Assembly: GCA_900290245.1 (NCBI GenBank)
Contig: OKRB01000089.1
Location: 1 to 62,648, forward strand
Direction: 5' to 3'
From: Candidatus Sulfuritelmatomonas gaucii
Lineage (GTDB): Bacteria; Acidobacteriota; Terriglobia; Terriglobales; Acidobacteriaceae
DNA: 62,648 bases
Shown here: in pieces, positions 8,790-16,350 of the stretch
Position numbering within the stretch: position 1 is the stretch's first letter
How the letters are laid out: each line of letters opens with the position of its first letter
Program-made: the position numbers and the translations under genes
The notes under the pieces: generated by a model
What the model was told of the DNA's origin: nothing
What the model saw: the letters and a program-made list of their open reading frames with translations, nothing else
Database searches by the model: none

Positions 8790-9299
8790 ATGGCCGCTAC
8801 TCCGAGACTCACGAAACTGGACTGGGAACGCCAACTCGATACGACGCTTCCCCTTTATGGGCATCGCAACTGGATCGTCGTTGCCGACTCCGCCTATCCG
8901 GCCCAGTCCAAGCCCGGCATCGAAACCCTCGTCTCCGGCGCCGGTCAACTCGAGGTCGCCCGCAAAGTGCTCGATGCCGTGAACGCGAGCCGCCACGTTC
9001 GCGCCAATATTTATCTTGACCAGGAATTGCAATTTGTCGCCGAGAAAGACGCGCCCGGCGTCACGCGCTACCGCTCCCAGTTGGATGACCTGCTCAAAAA
9101 CGCCAACAAAGCAACCATGCTGCACGAGCAGATCATCGCCAAACTCGACCAGGTCTCCCAGGTCTTTCGCGTGCTCATCATCAAATCGGAGCTGACCATT
9201 CCCTACACGACAATCTTCTTCGAGCTCGGTTGCGCTTATTGGCCCGCCGATGCAGAGCAGCGCATGCGCGAAGCGATGCCTGCCACCAGCTCAAAATAA
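8790..9299 (+). CDS. RbsD/FucU-like sugar mutarotase family protein
   Basis: This is a 169-aa protein whose N-terminal LPLYGHRNWIVVADSAYP block resembles the His/Asp-containing start of the RbsD/FucU family. That family interconverts pyranose and furanose or anomeric forms of ribose and fucose. The C-terminus (IPYTTIFFELGCAYW) keeps the aromatic end typical of the fold. The match is from the N-terminal motif, so the sugar is unknown. The ATG at 8790 has a GAGG site 9 nt upstream. The short gap to the dehydrogenase gene implies one transcript and a sugar-catabolic role. Confidence 0.65.
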   Translation: MAATPRLTKLDWERQLDTTLPLYGHRNWIVVADSAYPAQSKPGIETLVSGAGQLEVARKVLDAVNASRHVRANIYLDQELQFVAEKDAPGVTRYRSQLDDLLKNANKATMLHEQIIAKLDQVSQVFRVLIIKSELTIPYTTIFFELGCAYWPADAEQRMREAMPATSSK

Positions 9300-9343
9300 C
9301 CGCGTCACCACCGCCGCAGACCGGCATCCCATCCTTTTCGGCC

Positions 9344-9418
9344 TGTCATCCTGAGCGACCGAACGCATCCCTTCACGAAGTGAAGGGATGCGAGAGGGAG
9401 TCGAAGGATCTGCGGTTG
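9344..9418. repeat. Dispersed hairpin repeat, TGTCATCCTGA family, copy 1
   Basis: The conserved left flank TGTCATCCTGAGCG and right flank GAAGGATCTGCGGTTG enclose a perfect 12-bp inverted repeat, GCATCCCTTCAC (9365-9376) and GTGAAGGGATGC (9380-9391), with a GAA loop. Copies 2 and 3 are at 54083 and 61296. The rest of the gap 9300-9511 shows nothing further apart from two 9-bp units at the next stop codon. Confidence 0.8.
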
Positions 9419-9511
9419 CATTTGACGATGCAGGATCAACGCTGGCCATAACCGCGCGAACGTCCCCAATCTACGCTTCGATTCGTCGCGGTTTTACCCC
9501 ATTAGATCCCG

Positions 9512-10483
9512 CTAACCCCGCTTGCCGCCCTTCGATCTTCCGCTCCCCGCACCCTCAAGCGCCGGCCAGCGCAACCCCGCCGTCTTCCGCCCGCTCCTCG
9601 CCCTGGCAATCGCCAAATCAGCAACCTGCTCCACAATCCACTCGAAGTGCTGCTCACCCACCGAGTTCACATCCGCGTCGAACACGGGATTCATGAAATC
9701 AATCGCGTAGGGGATTCCGTTTTCAACCGCGAACTCCACGGTGTTCAAGTCATAGCCAAGCGCGCGGCAAAGCTTGAGCGCATCCTCTTCCATCCGCTTC
9801 AAAAGCCGCCGGGCATGGAACGTCGTCGCCCGCACATGACTCTGCATGTAGCGCTCGGCGTGCGGCAGCCGCGGATTGTAGGTCATCACGCGCACCTTCT
9901 GCGCCACCACGCAACAGCGAAAGTATTCGGTAAACTCAATCGCCTTCTGATACACCATGCACAAATCACGCGACTGGTCATAAGCGCGAAAGAACTCCTC
10001 ACGCCCGCGCACCTCATACACGTTGCGCCATCCTCCGCTATTGATCGGCTTCATAAACCCGTGCCCGCCGATCGCCGCAAACACGCCGTCCCAATCCAGC
10101 GGATACTCCAGGTTGCGCATCGATTTGTCTGAAGTGTCGTTGGGAAGCGCTTTGTGCGGCAGCAGCACCGTAGCCGGAACGGCCACGTCAACGCGCGCCG
10201 CCAGCGTGTAGTTGAAGAATTTGTCATCGGCCGAGCACCAGAACGGATTGTTGATCACGGTCGTTCCGTTCAGCGCCGCATGCTTCAGAAACGCTCGATA
10301 AAACGGAACGTCGTGCGAAATGCGGTCGATGATCACGGCGTAACCCGCGGCGGCGCCGGAATTCACGGCGCCCGTCAGCACAAACTCCGCCTGAATGCCG
10401 TCGGGATGCCTGGTGTTGATCCTCTCCACCAGCGCGCTCGGAAAGCTATTCTCCACCCCAAACAGTATGCCGATCTTTTTCAT
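9512..10483 (-). CDS. ATP-grasp-like protein (RimK-like fold)
   Basis: This 323-aa protein begins MKKIGILFGVE. It has a central region (HGFMKPINSGGWRNVYEV, a lysine plus glycine-rich loop) and a C-terminal stretch (NTVEFAVENGIPYAIDFMNP) that match the pattern of ATP-grasp ligases, where acidic residues near the end bind Mg-ATP. ATP-grasp enzymes join carboxylates to amines or thiols through acyl-phosphates; the substrate here is unknown. It stands alone on the minus strand. The ATG at 10483 is chosen because upstream codons show no conserved character. The stop codon lies within a two-unit 9-bp repeat (ATCCCGCTA, ACCCCGCTT). Confidence 0.7.
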   Translation of the reverse strand: MKKIGILFGVENSFPSALVERINTRHPDGIQAEFVLTGAVNSGAAAGYAVIIDRISHDVPFYRAFLKHAALNGTTVINNPFWCSADDKFFNYTLAARVDVAVPATVLLPHKALPNDTSDKSMRNLEYPLDWDGVFAAIGGHGFMKPINSGGWRNVYEVRGREEFFRAYDQSRDLCMVYQKAIEFTEYFRCCVVAQKVRVMTYNPRLPHAERYMQSHVRATTFHARRLLKRMEEDALKLCRALGYDLNTVEFAVENGIPYAIDFMNPVFDADVNSVGEQHFEWIVEQVADLAIARARSGRKTAGLRWPALEGAGSGRSKGGKRG

Positions 10484-10502
10484 AGCACCGTCGTCAGAGA
10501 AC

Positions 10503-10634
10503 AGCTTACAACCCAAAGCCCGCAGCCCGGAGCCCGCAACCACTAGCTCTTGACGTGAGGCTCCAAGCGATGGGCCACAAACAGCAAGCCACAAGCTACA
10601 AGCTACCGGCTACCAGCTACTGGCTCCCGGCTCT
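10503..10634. repeat. Degenerate 7-bp tandem arrays downstream of DUF4139 gene
   Basis: Two blocks share period 7: AGCCCGC, AGCCCGG, AGCCCGC near 10517-10540, and AGCCACA, AGCTACA, AGCTACC, GGCTACC, AGCTACT, GGCTCCC from about 10587 to 10628. The second block ends next to the TGA of the minus-strand DUF4139 gene at 10636. Confidence 0.7.
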
Positions 10635-10635
10635 C

Positions 10636-12852
10636 TCAGTTGCTCTTCGACGTCACCACGTCGAGATCTGTGTCGAACGAAAGCTTCGCGATAATGCTGT
10701 CCAGCTGCGCCCGCGCCGCATCCCGCTGCTTTTCGAGATCGGCTTCCTCCTTGCGCGCTGTCTGCAACTGATCTTCCGCCTTGTTCAGTTCGTCCACAAA
10801 GCGTTTCGCGGCGTCGTTGCCCTTCAATGCGGTCAGGTTGTCGCGGTCGCGCGTCTCGTCATCGGCCAGCGCCTTCTGGTGTTCGTCATTCTCAACAATC
10901 TTCCGGTTCACATCCGCCAAAGCAGTCTGGGCATCGATAGCCGGCCGCAGCTTTTCCTCGAGCTCAGGCGAATACTTGCCGATCGTCATCAAAAAGTCGC
11001 CATTGTTGAACTGCGGTCCAATGCGAATCTTTTCAGACAAGTTGGTGCGTTCGGTTACGTGCAAATCGGCCGACTGGTGCGGCTCAACGCCAACCTGGAA
11101 CCGATAGGCCGAGGCCGTGGTCTCGGCTGGTTTCGTGTCGGAGGTGAGCTCCGAATTGGGCTGCCGCGCATGTTCGACGACCACGTCGCGCTTTTCATCG
11201 GCGGCGTTGTTAACGGTATACGCGCTGTCCGTAACTTCGCTCGTTGTTTCCACCATCACCCCCTGGTGCATGGCGATATGGCGCAGCGTGCGCGTATCCG
11301 ACGATCCGCCCCGGCGCACTTTCACCGCCTGGTCCACCGCATACGACAGCAGCCGCTTTTCGCCAGGATGGATCGGATCGAGCAGCCCCTCGCCGGCAAA
11401 CTCGCCATTCTCGAAGATCGAAAAGCTGCCCGAATCGAGCGTAAGCTTGGAGCTGTTCTCCAGCCAGATCGCGCGCAACGGCCGCGGCTCGGTATCGCTC
11501 CAAAGCGTGACGTGGTTCGCCGGCAGCTCCTGCTGCAGGATGGGCACCATCGCCGACTCATTCTTGTGGATGGTCGCCGGCTGGGTGAGCGCGTACTCGA
11601 AGAAGTCGTCGAATGCGTTCGACGAAACGTCGCCTTCCTGAATCGCGTCAGACGGTCGATAGACGCCCCCGCCATAACCCGCGCCAGACCCCGAACCGAA
11701 CCCCGAACCCATCATGCCATTGCCGGATCCAGACTTAAGCCGGCCCATGACTCCCGCGGACATCGGCCCCGCCATCGCTTGCGGCGCAGCGTCCACTGTT
11801 ACAGTTTGCATCGCACGCGGCGCCATCAGCTTCGCCGACATTTCGATCCTGTCTTGCGCCATCGCCTCCGCCGCCTCATGCCTTGTCGGCATGTTCTGGC
11901 CAACCGTGGCGATCGGAATCGTCGGCCGCTGCGTGTAAAGCGGCTGCGATAGCGGCTGGATGAAGCTTTGCGGTGCGCCCGCCACGAGTGAAAGCTGCAC
12001 GTTGTTCCAGTCCACGCCCACCGTGTTATCCACCACCGCCCAGCCCTGCACCGTCGCGTTGCCGTTCGCCTCCTGCGGAAAAACAATGCGGTAGGTGGAC
12101 TTCCATACCGGCACTTCGCTGATGTAGCTCACCTGCAACTGCCGCTCGCCCTCGCCGCGATCGTCCAGCGTCAGGTGCCGTCCCTGTTGGTTCTCTGCCG
12201 AGGCAATGATCTCGAGGTACGAAGCAAATTGCTTTTCCAGCGACGGATCGAGCATGTGCACGCTCAGCGCATCGGTAATCTCCGCCGTGCGCAGCGCTCC
12301 CGAATCCACCTCGACGATCAGATAATAATGATCGTCTGAAGAGTTGCCGTTCTTGTCCGTTACAGTGCGCGATTCAATGTTGACGAGCCTGCCTTCCATG
12401 GGAGCGCCCGCACCCGTCACTTCCACCCGCTGTCCGCGCAGCGCCTGGTAAACCGCGGCAACATCCGGATTGTCGTTGAGCCCCAGCGAAAGCGAGTTCA
12501 ACTGCTGCTCCACCGGCGTGGTGGAGTTGTAGTTGACCGCGCTGATTCTCCCGCCTTTGCTGTCGAGCGCCGTGAGCGACTGCAATACATCGTTCAATTG
12601 TGAAGACGTGAAGTCGATCGCCACGCGCTGGTTGCCGTTCACAGTTCCGGCATGTTCAAAATAGCCGACGCCGTTCTTGTAAAGCACCACCTTGCGCACC
12701 GGCAGATCGCTGACGGCGCTCTGCGCCGCATTCGGAGCCGCAGCCGGAGTGGCCGCAAGCGAGGCTGACCGTACCGGGGTCCTGTTTGGGTGTTGGGCCG
12801 CGAGAGCCGAGACAAAAACTGCGGGCAAAAGCGCAAGAAGCACACAACGCAT
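10636..12852 (-). CDS. Secreted DUF4139-domain protein with C-terminal coiled coil
   Basis: This 738-aa protein starts with a signal peptide (VLLALLPAVFVSALAAQ). An N-terminal domain follows (VRKVVLYKNGVGYFEHAG), then a long DUF4139-type beta-rich region with WKSTYRIVF and VVDNTVGVDWNNVQLSLVAG, characteristic of this family. The last ~110 residues are charged and heptad-like (KFVDELNKAEDQLQTARKEE), predicting a coiled coil. A Gly-rich linker (GSGNGMMGSG, GAGYGGGVY) lies near residue 385. The cellular role of the family is not established. The start has an ideal GAGGAGGAGTT site. An 18-bp perfect palindrome lies about 57 bp upstream. Confidence 0.85.
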   Translation of the reverse strand: MRCVLLALLPAVFVSALAAQHPNRTPVRSASLAATPAAAPNAAQSAVSDLPVRKVVLYKNGVGYFEHAGTVNGNQRVAIDFTSSQLNDVLQSLTALDSKGGRISAVNYNSTTPVEQQLNSLSLGLNDNPDVAAVYQALRGQRVEVTGAGAPMEGRLVNIESRTVTDKNGNSSDDHYYLIVEVDSGALRTAEITDALSVHMLDPSLEKQFASYLEIIASAENQQGRHLTLDDRGEGERQLQVSYISEVPVWKSTYRIVFPQEANGNATVQGWAVVDNTVGVDWNNVQLSLVAGAPQSFIQPLSQPLYTQRPTIPIATVGQNMPTRHEAAEAMAQDRIEMSAKLMAPRAMQTVTVDAAPQAMAGPMSAGVMGRLKSGSGNGMMGSGFGSGSGAGYGGGVYRPSDAIQEGDVSSNAFDDFFEYALTQPATIHKNESAMVPILQQELPANHVTLWSDTEPRPLRAIWLENSSKLTLDSGSFSIFENGEFAGEGLLDPIHPGEKRLLSYAVDQAVKVRRGGSSDTRTLRHIAMHQGVMVETTSEVTDSAYTVNNAADEKRDVVVEHARQPNSELTSDTKPAETTASAYRFQVGVEPHQSADLHVTERTNLSEKIRIGPQFNNGDFLMTIGKYSPELEEKLRPAIDAQTALADVNRKIVENDEHQKALADDETRDRDNLTALKGNDAAKRFVDELNKAEDQLQTARKEEADLEKQRDAARAQLDSIIAKLSFDTDLDVVTSKSN

Positions 12853-12908
12853 AACTCCTCCTCGAGGCTGCTACCGCAGTCCTCAATCATGAGAACGAAC
12901 ATGCCTGC

Positions 12909-12926
12909 GATTCTTGCGCAAGAATC
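12909..12926. promoter_or_regulatory. Perfect 18-bp palindrome upstream of DUF4139 gene
   Basis: GATTCTTGCGCAAGAATC is fully self-complementary with no spacer. It lies about 57 bp before the start of the minus-strand DUF4139 gene, a position suited to an operator. No matching regulator is known to me. Confidence 0.5.
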
Positions 12927-13033
12927 CTATGTAATTTGACTCCGCTCTCCCCAAAATGGTTCCCGGAGAAACAGCCGGTCGCTGCGAACTGCTGAACCCA
13001 TGCCCGGGGATGAAGGCAGCAGTCAGTGTTTCT

Positions 13034-13061
13034 AGCTACAGGCTAACGGCTACTGGCTACC
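13034..13061. repeat. Degenerate 7-bp tandem array overlapping DinB stop codon
   Basis: Units AGCTACA, GGCTAAC, GGCTACT, GGCTACC. The TAG of the DinB gene (13050-13052) and its last three codons fall inside the array. Confidence 0.75.
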
Positions 13062-13535
13062 TGCAATCCTCCGCAACTGTCCCAGGTGATTCAAATCGTG
13101 CCCGGCCATGGTTTCCACGATCGTCTGAAAGGTCATCGTCCCGCGCTCAGGATGCGTCACCGGCCTGTTCGCCGCTGCCGGCAGCGCCGCGCGAATCAAC
13201 CGCAGATTCCACATCCGCGCCGCGCGAAACGCATCCAGCGCCTCGCCGGCCGGAATCCCCGAATAGCCTGCGGCCCACTTGTCCTGGTCGAATGGCTGCA
13301 CAGTCGGCCCGTCCTCCGCCAGCGTTTGCCTCAGGCGAAATCCAAACGCGATTTCGCAGTCGGCCAGGTGACACACAATCTCTGCCGCGCTCCATTTGCC
13401 GGGAGCCGGCGCCTCACTAGCCCTCTGCGATCCCATGGTTCCAAGATGCCCGGCGATCGCATCCGCAGTCGCTGCCAGAATCGCATCCACCGTCCGCCCA
13501 TCAAGGAATTTGTCGTACGGATTCACTTGGCTCAT
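13050..13535 (-). CDS. DinB-like four-helix protein
   Basis: This 161-aa protein fits the DinB/YfiT superfamily. APGKWSAAEIVCHLADCE carries the first metal-ligand His, and the end MAGHDLNHLGQLRRI carries the HxxxH pair. The fold is a four-helix bundle, often a metal-dependent thiol transferase or hydrolase in the bacillithiol/mycothiol context; the actual substrate is unknown. The ATG at 13535 is decided by GAGGAGAG 7 nt upstream, rather than an in-frame TTG that overlaps this site. The final residues are encoded by a 7-bp tandem repeat. A second DinB-like gene lies at 62044. Confidence 0.85.
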   Translation of the reverse strand: MSQVNPYDKFLDGRTVDAILAATADAIAGHLGTMGSQRASEAPAPGKWSAAEIVCHLADCEIAFGFRLRQTLAEDGPTVQPFDQDKWAAGYSGIPAGEALDAFRAARMWNLRLIRAALPAAANRPVTHPERGTMTFQTIVETMAGHDLNHLGQLRRIAGSQ

Positions 13536-13578
13536 CGCGTCTCTCCTCAAGAATCTCCAACGATCCCAATCCGCTTCG

Positions 13579-13632
13579 AGTCCCCTAGTCCCGAGCCCCT
13601 AGTCCCTCAGTCCCTCAGTCCCTTAGTCCCTG
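13579..13632. repeat. Degenerate 8-bp tandem array downstream of esterase
   Basis: Units AGTCCCTC, AGTCCCTC, AGTCCCTT, AGTCCCTG run from 13601 to 13632, 3 nt from the TGA of the minus-strand esterase. A less regular part with CCCTAG and CCCGAG words precedes it. Confidence 0.75.
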
Positions 13633-13635
13633 GCA

Positions 13636-14346
13636 TCACAAATACACTTGCGCCATCCGCTGCCAGGTCGGCCAGTCGTGCGAATTCGCCGAATCCCACA
13701 CATAGAGCTGATGCGGAATCGCCTTCGCGCTCAGGATGCGATCCATCGTCTCGTTCTGCTCCAGGCAGTGATCGTCCCACCCCGTGGCAAGCACGTAGGA
13801 ACCGTTTCGATAGTGGTCAAGAAGCCACCGGTCGCTCATCTCCGGCAGGTAATGCGTCGGCAGATGCGCATTGCAATCTTTGTCGTAAAATCCGTCGAGA
13901 AACCCCGTCAAATCGAACGTACCCGACAGCGACACAAATCCGCTGAAGACGTCGGGATGGCGCATTGCAATATTCACCGCGTGATATCCGCGGAAGCTGA
14001 TACCGAGCGCCACCAGGCGCGCATCCTGGTTTTTCAGCCGGATCAGTGGCACCACCTCGTTGAGCAAATACTCCTCAAACTGCATGTGCCGCGCAATGCG
14101 ACGCTGCGGCGAAATCTGGCTGTTGTACCAGCTCTCCGTGTCCACCGAGTCCACACAAAACACCTGCAACTGGCCTGCACTGATCTTCTCCGATACTGCG
14201 GCCACCATGCCCCGGTCCTCAAAATCGAAGAATCGCCCGCCCGAGGTGGGGAACACCAGCACCGGCAGTCCCGCATGGCCGAACAGAAGCAACTCCATCT
14301 CGCGGCCCAGCCGCCCCGAATGCCACTTGTGATACTCACGATTCAT
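13636..14346 (-). CDS. Putative esterase (esterase D/antigen 85-like alpha/beta hydrolase)
   Basis: This 236-aa alpha/beta-hydrolase has a nucleophile elbow GISFRGYHA (a G-x-S-x-x-G variant of the usual GxSxG). A plausible acid residue lies in GWDDHCLEQN and the catalytic His in NSHDWPTW near the end. The order matches the PF00756-type esterase family. No signal peptide is present, so it is probably cytoplasmic. The ATG at 14346 (MNREYHKW) is chosen because the start of the hydrolase fold follows directly; further upstream codons overlap a 23-bp tandem repeat and look non-coding. Confidence 0.82.
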   Translation of the reverse strand: MNREYHKWHSGRLGREMELLLFGHAGLPVLVFPTSGGRFFDFEDRGMVAAVSEKISAGQLQVFCVDSVDTESWYNSQISPQRRIARHMQFEEYLLNEVVPLIRLKNQDARLVALGISFRGYHAVNIAMRHPDVFSGFVSLSGTFDLTGFLDGFYDKDCNAHLPTHYLPEMSDRWLLDHYRNGSYVLATGWDDHCLEQNETMDRILSAKAIPHQLYVWDSANSHDWPTWQRMAQVYL

Positions 14347-14418
14347 CTTTCGCGTCCCGGATCGTCCCTCCATCCTCCAAACATCCGTCGAAACTAGAGG
14401 CAGCTTTGTCATCATAAG

Positions 14419-14464
14419 CGAGAGCGCCACGCCGGCCGAACCGAGAGCGCCAGGCCGGCCGAGC
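14419..14464. repeat. Two-copy 23-bp tandem repeat
   Basis: CGAGAGCGCCACGCCGGCCG and its neighbour at 14442 differ at two positions over 23 bp. It lies in the divergent gap between the esterase and rpsP. The remainder of that gap (14347-14679) holds only a weak promoter candidate and a GGCCGG/CCGGCC hairpin at 14571-14592. Confidence 0.7.
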
Positions 14465-14521
14465 ACAGGGCACTAAGCTATTTTGACGCGCCCGGCCCGT
14501 TTCCGGCGGTCTGCCGTCAAC

Positions 14522-14551
14522 TTGCCTCAAACCCCCGCTTTCGGCGATACT
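14522..14551 (+). promoter_or_regulatory. Candidate sigma-70 promoter for rpsP-khpA-rimM
   Basis: TTGCCT (14522-14527) and GATACT (14546-14551) are spaced by 18 bp, about 130 bp before rpsP. This is a weak sequence match only. Confidence 0.3.
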
Positions 14552-14679
14552 TAGATGTTGCCGCATGTATGGCCGGGCCCGTTTATCCGGCCGTTGTTGC
14601 GCCGGGCGCGTGTGCCCGCGGGGTCGCTCCCTGAACAGTCCGCGGCAAAGCTCTGCAACCTGAAAGGAACCCGTCCACC

Positions 14680-14964
14680 GTGGTTATGATTCGTTTGGCG
14701 CGTGTTGGCGCCCCCAAACAGCCCTACTACCGCATCGTCGTCATCGAGAAGGACCGCGCCCGCAACGGCCGCTGCATTGAAGTTGTCGGCACCTACAATC
14801 CCCGCACCAGTCCCGCCACGGTCGATCTCAAGCACGAGCGGATCGCCTACTGGCGCAGCAAGGGTGCGCAGCTCTCATTGATCCTCGAAAAGCTCGTCAC
14901 CAAGAATCCGGCGCCCGTTGCCTCCGAACCTGCAGCTGAGGTTTCCGGTCCGGCCGCAGCCTGA
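14680..14964 (+). CDS. rpsP: 30S ribosomal protein S16
   Basis: This 94-aa small-subunit ribosomal protein has the full S16 signature: VMIRLARVGAPKQPYYRIVV, the internal IEVVGTYNPRT and the ERIAYWRSKGAQLS block. S16 binds 16S rRNA and assists 30S assembly. The C-terminus has a short Ala/Pro-rich tail. The GTG at 14680 is used, with GAAAGGAA upstream; an ATG two codons later would also give a normal S16 start. It heads the conserved rpsP-khpA-rimM group. An identical 12-mer, ATGGCCGGGCCC, occurs at 14569 and 14996, on either side of the gene. Confidence 0.97.
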   Translation: MVMIRLARVGAPKQPYYRIVVIEKDRARNGRCIEVVGTYNPRTSPATVDLKHERIAYWRSKGAQLSLILEKLVTKNPAPVASEPAAEVSGPAAA

Positions 14965-15124
14965 GTTTTTCCCGTTCCTCTCACCCTGTTCGGCGATGGC
15001 CGGGCCCCCTATTTATTGGCCGCGTCCGGCGCACAACCCATTGCTCTGAGCCGAGTTACGTGATACGATTCCGCACGAACTCAGAGTCACCAATTTCCGA
15101 ATGCAGAAGGTCAGGTGCAAGATC

Positions 15125-15394
15125 ATGACCCAGGTCGATATGGTGCAGGTAGACGAATTGGTCCGCGAAATCGCGCGTGCCCTGGTCGATGAGCCGGCGG
15201 CCGTCGCGGTGGAGTCCGTCAACCGGGAAGAAAATACTGTCCTCAAACTCCGCGTCGCCGCGCCAGACGTTGGCAAGGTTATCGGTAAGCAGGGCCGCAC
15301 CGCGCGTTCCGTACGAACCATCCTGAGCGCGGTCAGCATGAAGCTGCATCACCGATACACGCTCGACATCCTCGAAGAGGACGACGAAGTCTAG
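15125..15394 (+). CDS. khpA: KH-domain RNA-binding protein KhpA (YlqC)
   Basis: This 89-aa protein has a single KH domain with the RNA-contacting loop GKVIGKQGRTARSVR (GxxG in GKQG) and the lead-in ELVREIARALVDEP that is typical of KhpA. In other bacteria KhpA pairs with KhpB/Jag to bind RNA and influence cell-wall growth and sRNA function. It lies between rpsP and rimM, its usual place. The start is uncertain among ATGs at 15101, 15125 and 15137; 15125 is favoured because AGGTCAGG lies upstream. The gene ends 39 bp before rimM. Confidence 0.92.
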   Translation: MTQVDMVQVDELVREIARALVDEPAAVAVESVNREENTVLKLRVAAPDVGKVIGKQGRTARSVRTILSAVSMKLHHRYTLDILEEDDEV

Positions 15395-15433
15395 GATGAG
15401 ATCTCTTGCGCCCGGCGAAAGTCGGAGGCGAAG

Positions 15434-16057
15434 ATGACCGCACCGGAATCGCCTGCTGACTGGGTCTGGCTGGCCCGCATTCGCCGCCCGCAAGGACGCA
15501 AAGGCGAAGTCTTCGCCGAACTCCTCACCGACTTCCCCGACAAGTTCGCCGAGCGCCGGCGGTTGTGGCTCATCGCCTCGGATGACCTCGTACGAAAAGC
15601 GGGTGCCCCGGGTCCCTCGCATTCGGGGACCCGGGATACCGAGCCTGTTGATCCACAGACTCGCCCGGCAGAGCTCACCCACCACTGGCTGCACAAAGGC
15701 GGCATCGTCCTCCACTTCGCCGGAGTCGATTCCATCTCCGCCGCCGAGGCCCTCAAAGGCCTCATCGTCGCCGTCCCCCGCGCGCAGCGATCCGCACTCT
15801 CCGAAGACGAGACCTACATCAGCGACCTCGTCGGCTGCACGCTTGTTGATGTCGCAAGCCGCGACCCCGTCCCCATCGGCACAATCGAGGAAGTCGACCG
15901 CACCGGAGGCGCCGCGCCGCTGCTCGTCATCCGCAACCCGCGTGGCGAAATCCTCGTCCCCTTCGCCAAAAGTTATCTCCGCCGCATCGACCTCAACGCG
16001 AAGCGTGTCGAAATGGCTCTGCCCGAAGGTCTCGCCGATCTCAACTCTTCCAAATAA
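15434..16057 (+). CDS. rimM: 16S rRNA processing protein RimM (with inserted hairpin element)
   Basis: This 207-aa protein is a 30S maturation factor that binds S19. The N-terminal RimM domain begins WLARIRRPQGRKGEVFAELL, and the C-terminal PRC-barrel region contains DLVGCTLVD, PLLVIRNPRGEILVPF and KSYLRRIDL. It is longer than the usual ~170-180 aa. The extra residues (around 57-80, KAGAPGPSHSGTRDT) are encoded by a GGGTGCCCC-family hairpin that stays in frame. They fall between strands of the N-terminal domain, so the protein may still fold. The usual downstream trmD and rplS genes are absent. Confidence 0.93.
   Translation: MTAPESPADWVWLARIRRPQGRKGEVFAELLTDFPDKFAERRRLWLIASDDLVRKAGAPGPSHSGTRDTEPVDPQTRPAELTHHWLHKGGIVLHFAGVDSISAAEALKGLIVAVPRAQRSALSEDETYISDLVGCTLVDVASRDPVPIGTIEEVDRTGGAAPLLVIRNPRGEILVPFAKSYLRRIDLNAKRVEMALPEGLADLNSSK
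15600..15640. repeat. GGGTGCCCC-family hairpin inserted in rimM
   Basis: The arms CCCGGGTCCC (15607-15616) and GGGACCCGGG (15626-15635) pair perfectly across a 9-nt loop, behind the flank GGGTGCC shared with copy 1 at 7629. The element is inside rimM and keeps the frame open. Confidence 0.75.
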
Positions 16058-16083
16058 ATGCGCGCGCCAACCTCGCGCACTAG

Positions 16084-16119
16084 CCCCGCCAACTCCGCCA
16101 ACTCCGCTGCCTCATCAGC
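16084..16119. repeat. Degenerate 9-bp tandem array at a stop codon
   Basis: Units CCCCGCCAA, CTCCGCCAA, CTCCGCTGC and a weak fourth, CTCATCAGC, end exactly at the TGA (16120-16122) of the small minus-strand gene. The array also follows the rimM stop by 26 nt. Confidence 0.7.
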
Positions 16120-16320
16120 TCACTTTCCGTCGATCCGATGCGCCGCGTCTTGCCACGCGGCATCAATCGTTTCTGCTAATGATCGCGAGGGCACGTTGGC
16201 CGCAAAGCCGAGCTGCTTTCCCTTTGCATTGATAATCTCGCAGATGGGCATCTCGCCCTGCTTCCAGTGCTCGCGGGCGGTCGGCTCCCGCTCTTTCACC
16301 ATCCTCTCGGCTTCCTTCAC
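16120..16320 (-). CDS. Small conserved-looking protein of unknown function
   Basis: This 66-aa hydrophilic protein begins VKEAERMVKEREPTAREHW and contains PICEIINAKGKQLGFAANV. I do not recognise a family. It is called because a GTG start at 16320 is preceded by an ideal GAGGAGGA site at correct spacing, and the composition is protein-like. It is convergent with rimM. A GGGTGCCCC-family hairpin lies just upstream of it. Function unknown. Confidence 0.6.
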   Translation of the reverse strand: MKEAERMVKEREPTAREHWKQGEMPICEIINAKGKQLGFAANVPSRSLAETIDAAWQDAAHRIDGK

Positions 16321-16350
16321 TTCGTCCTCCTCACGACGGGGGATACAAAA

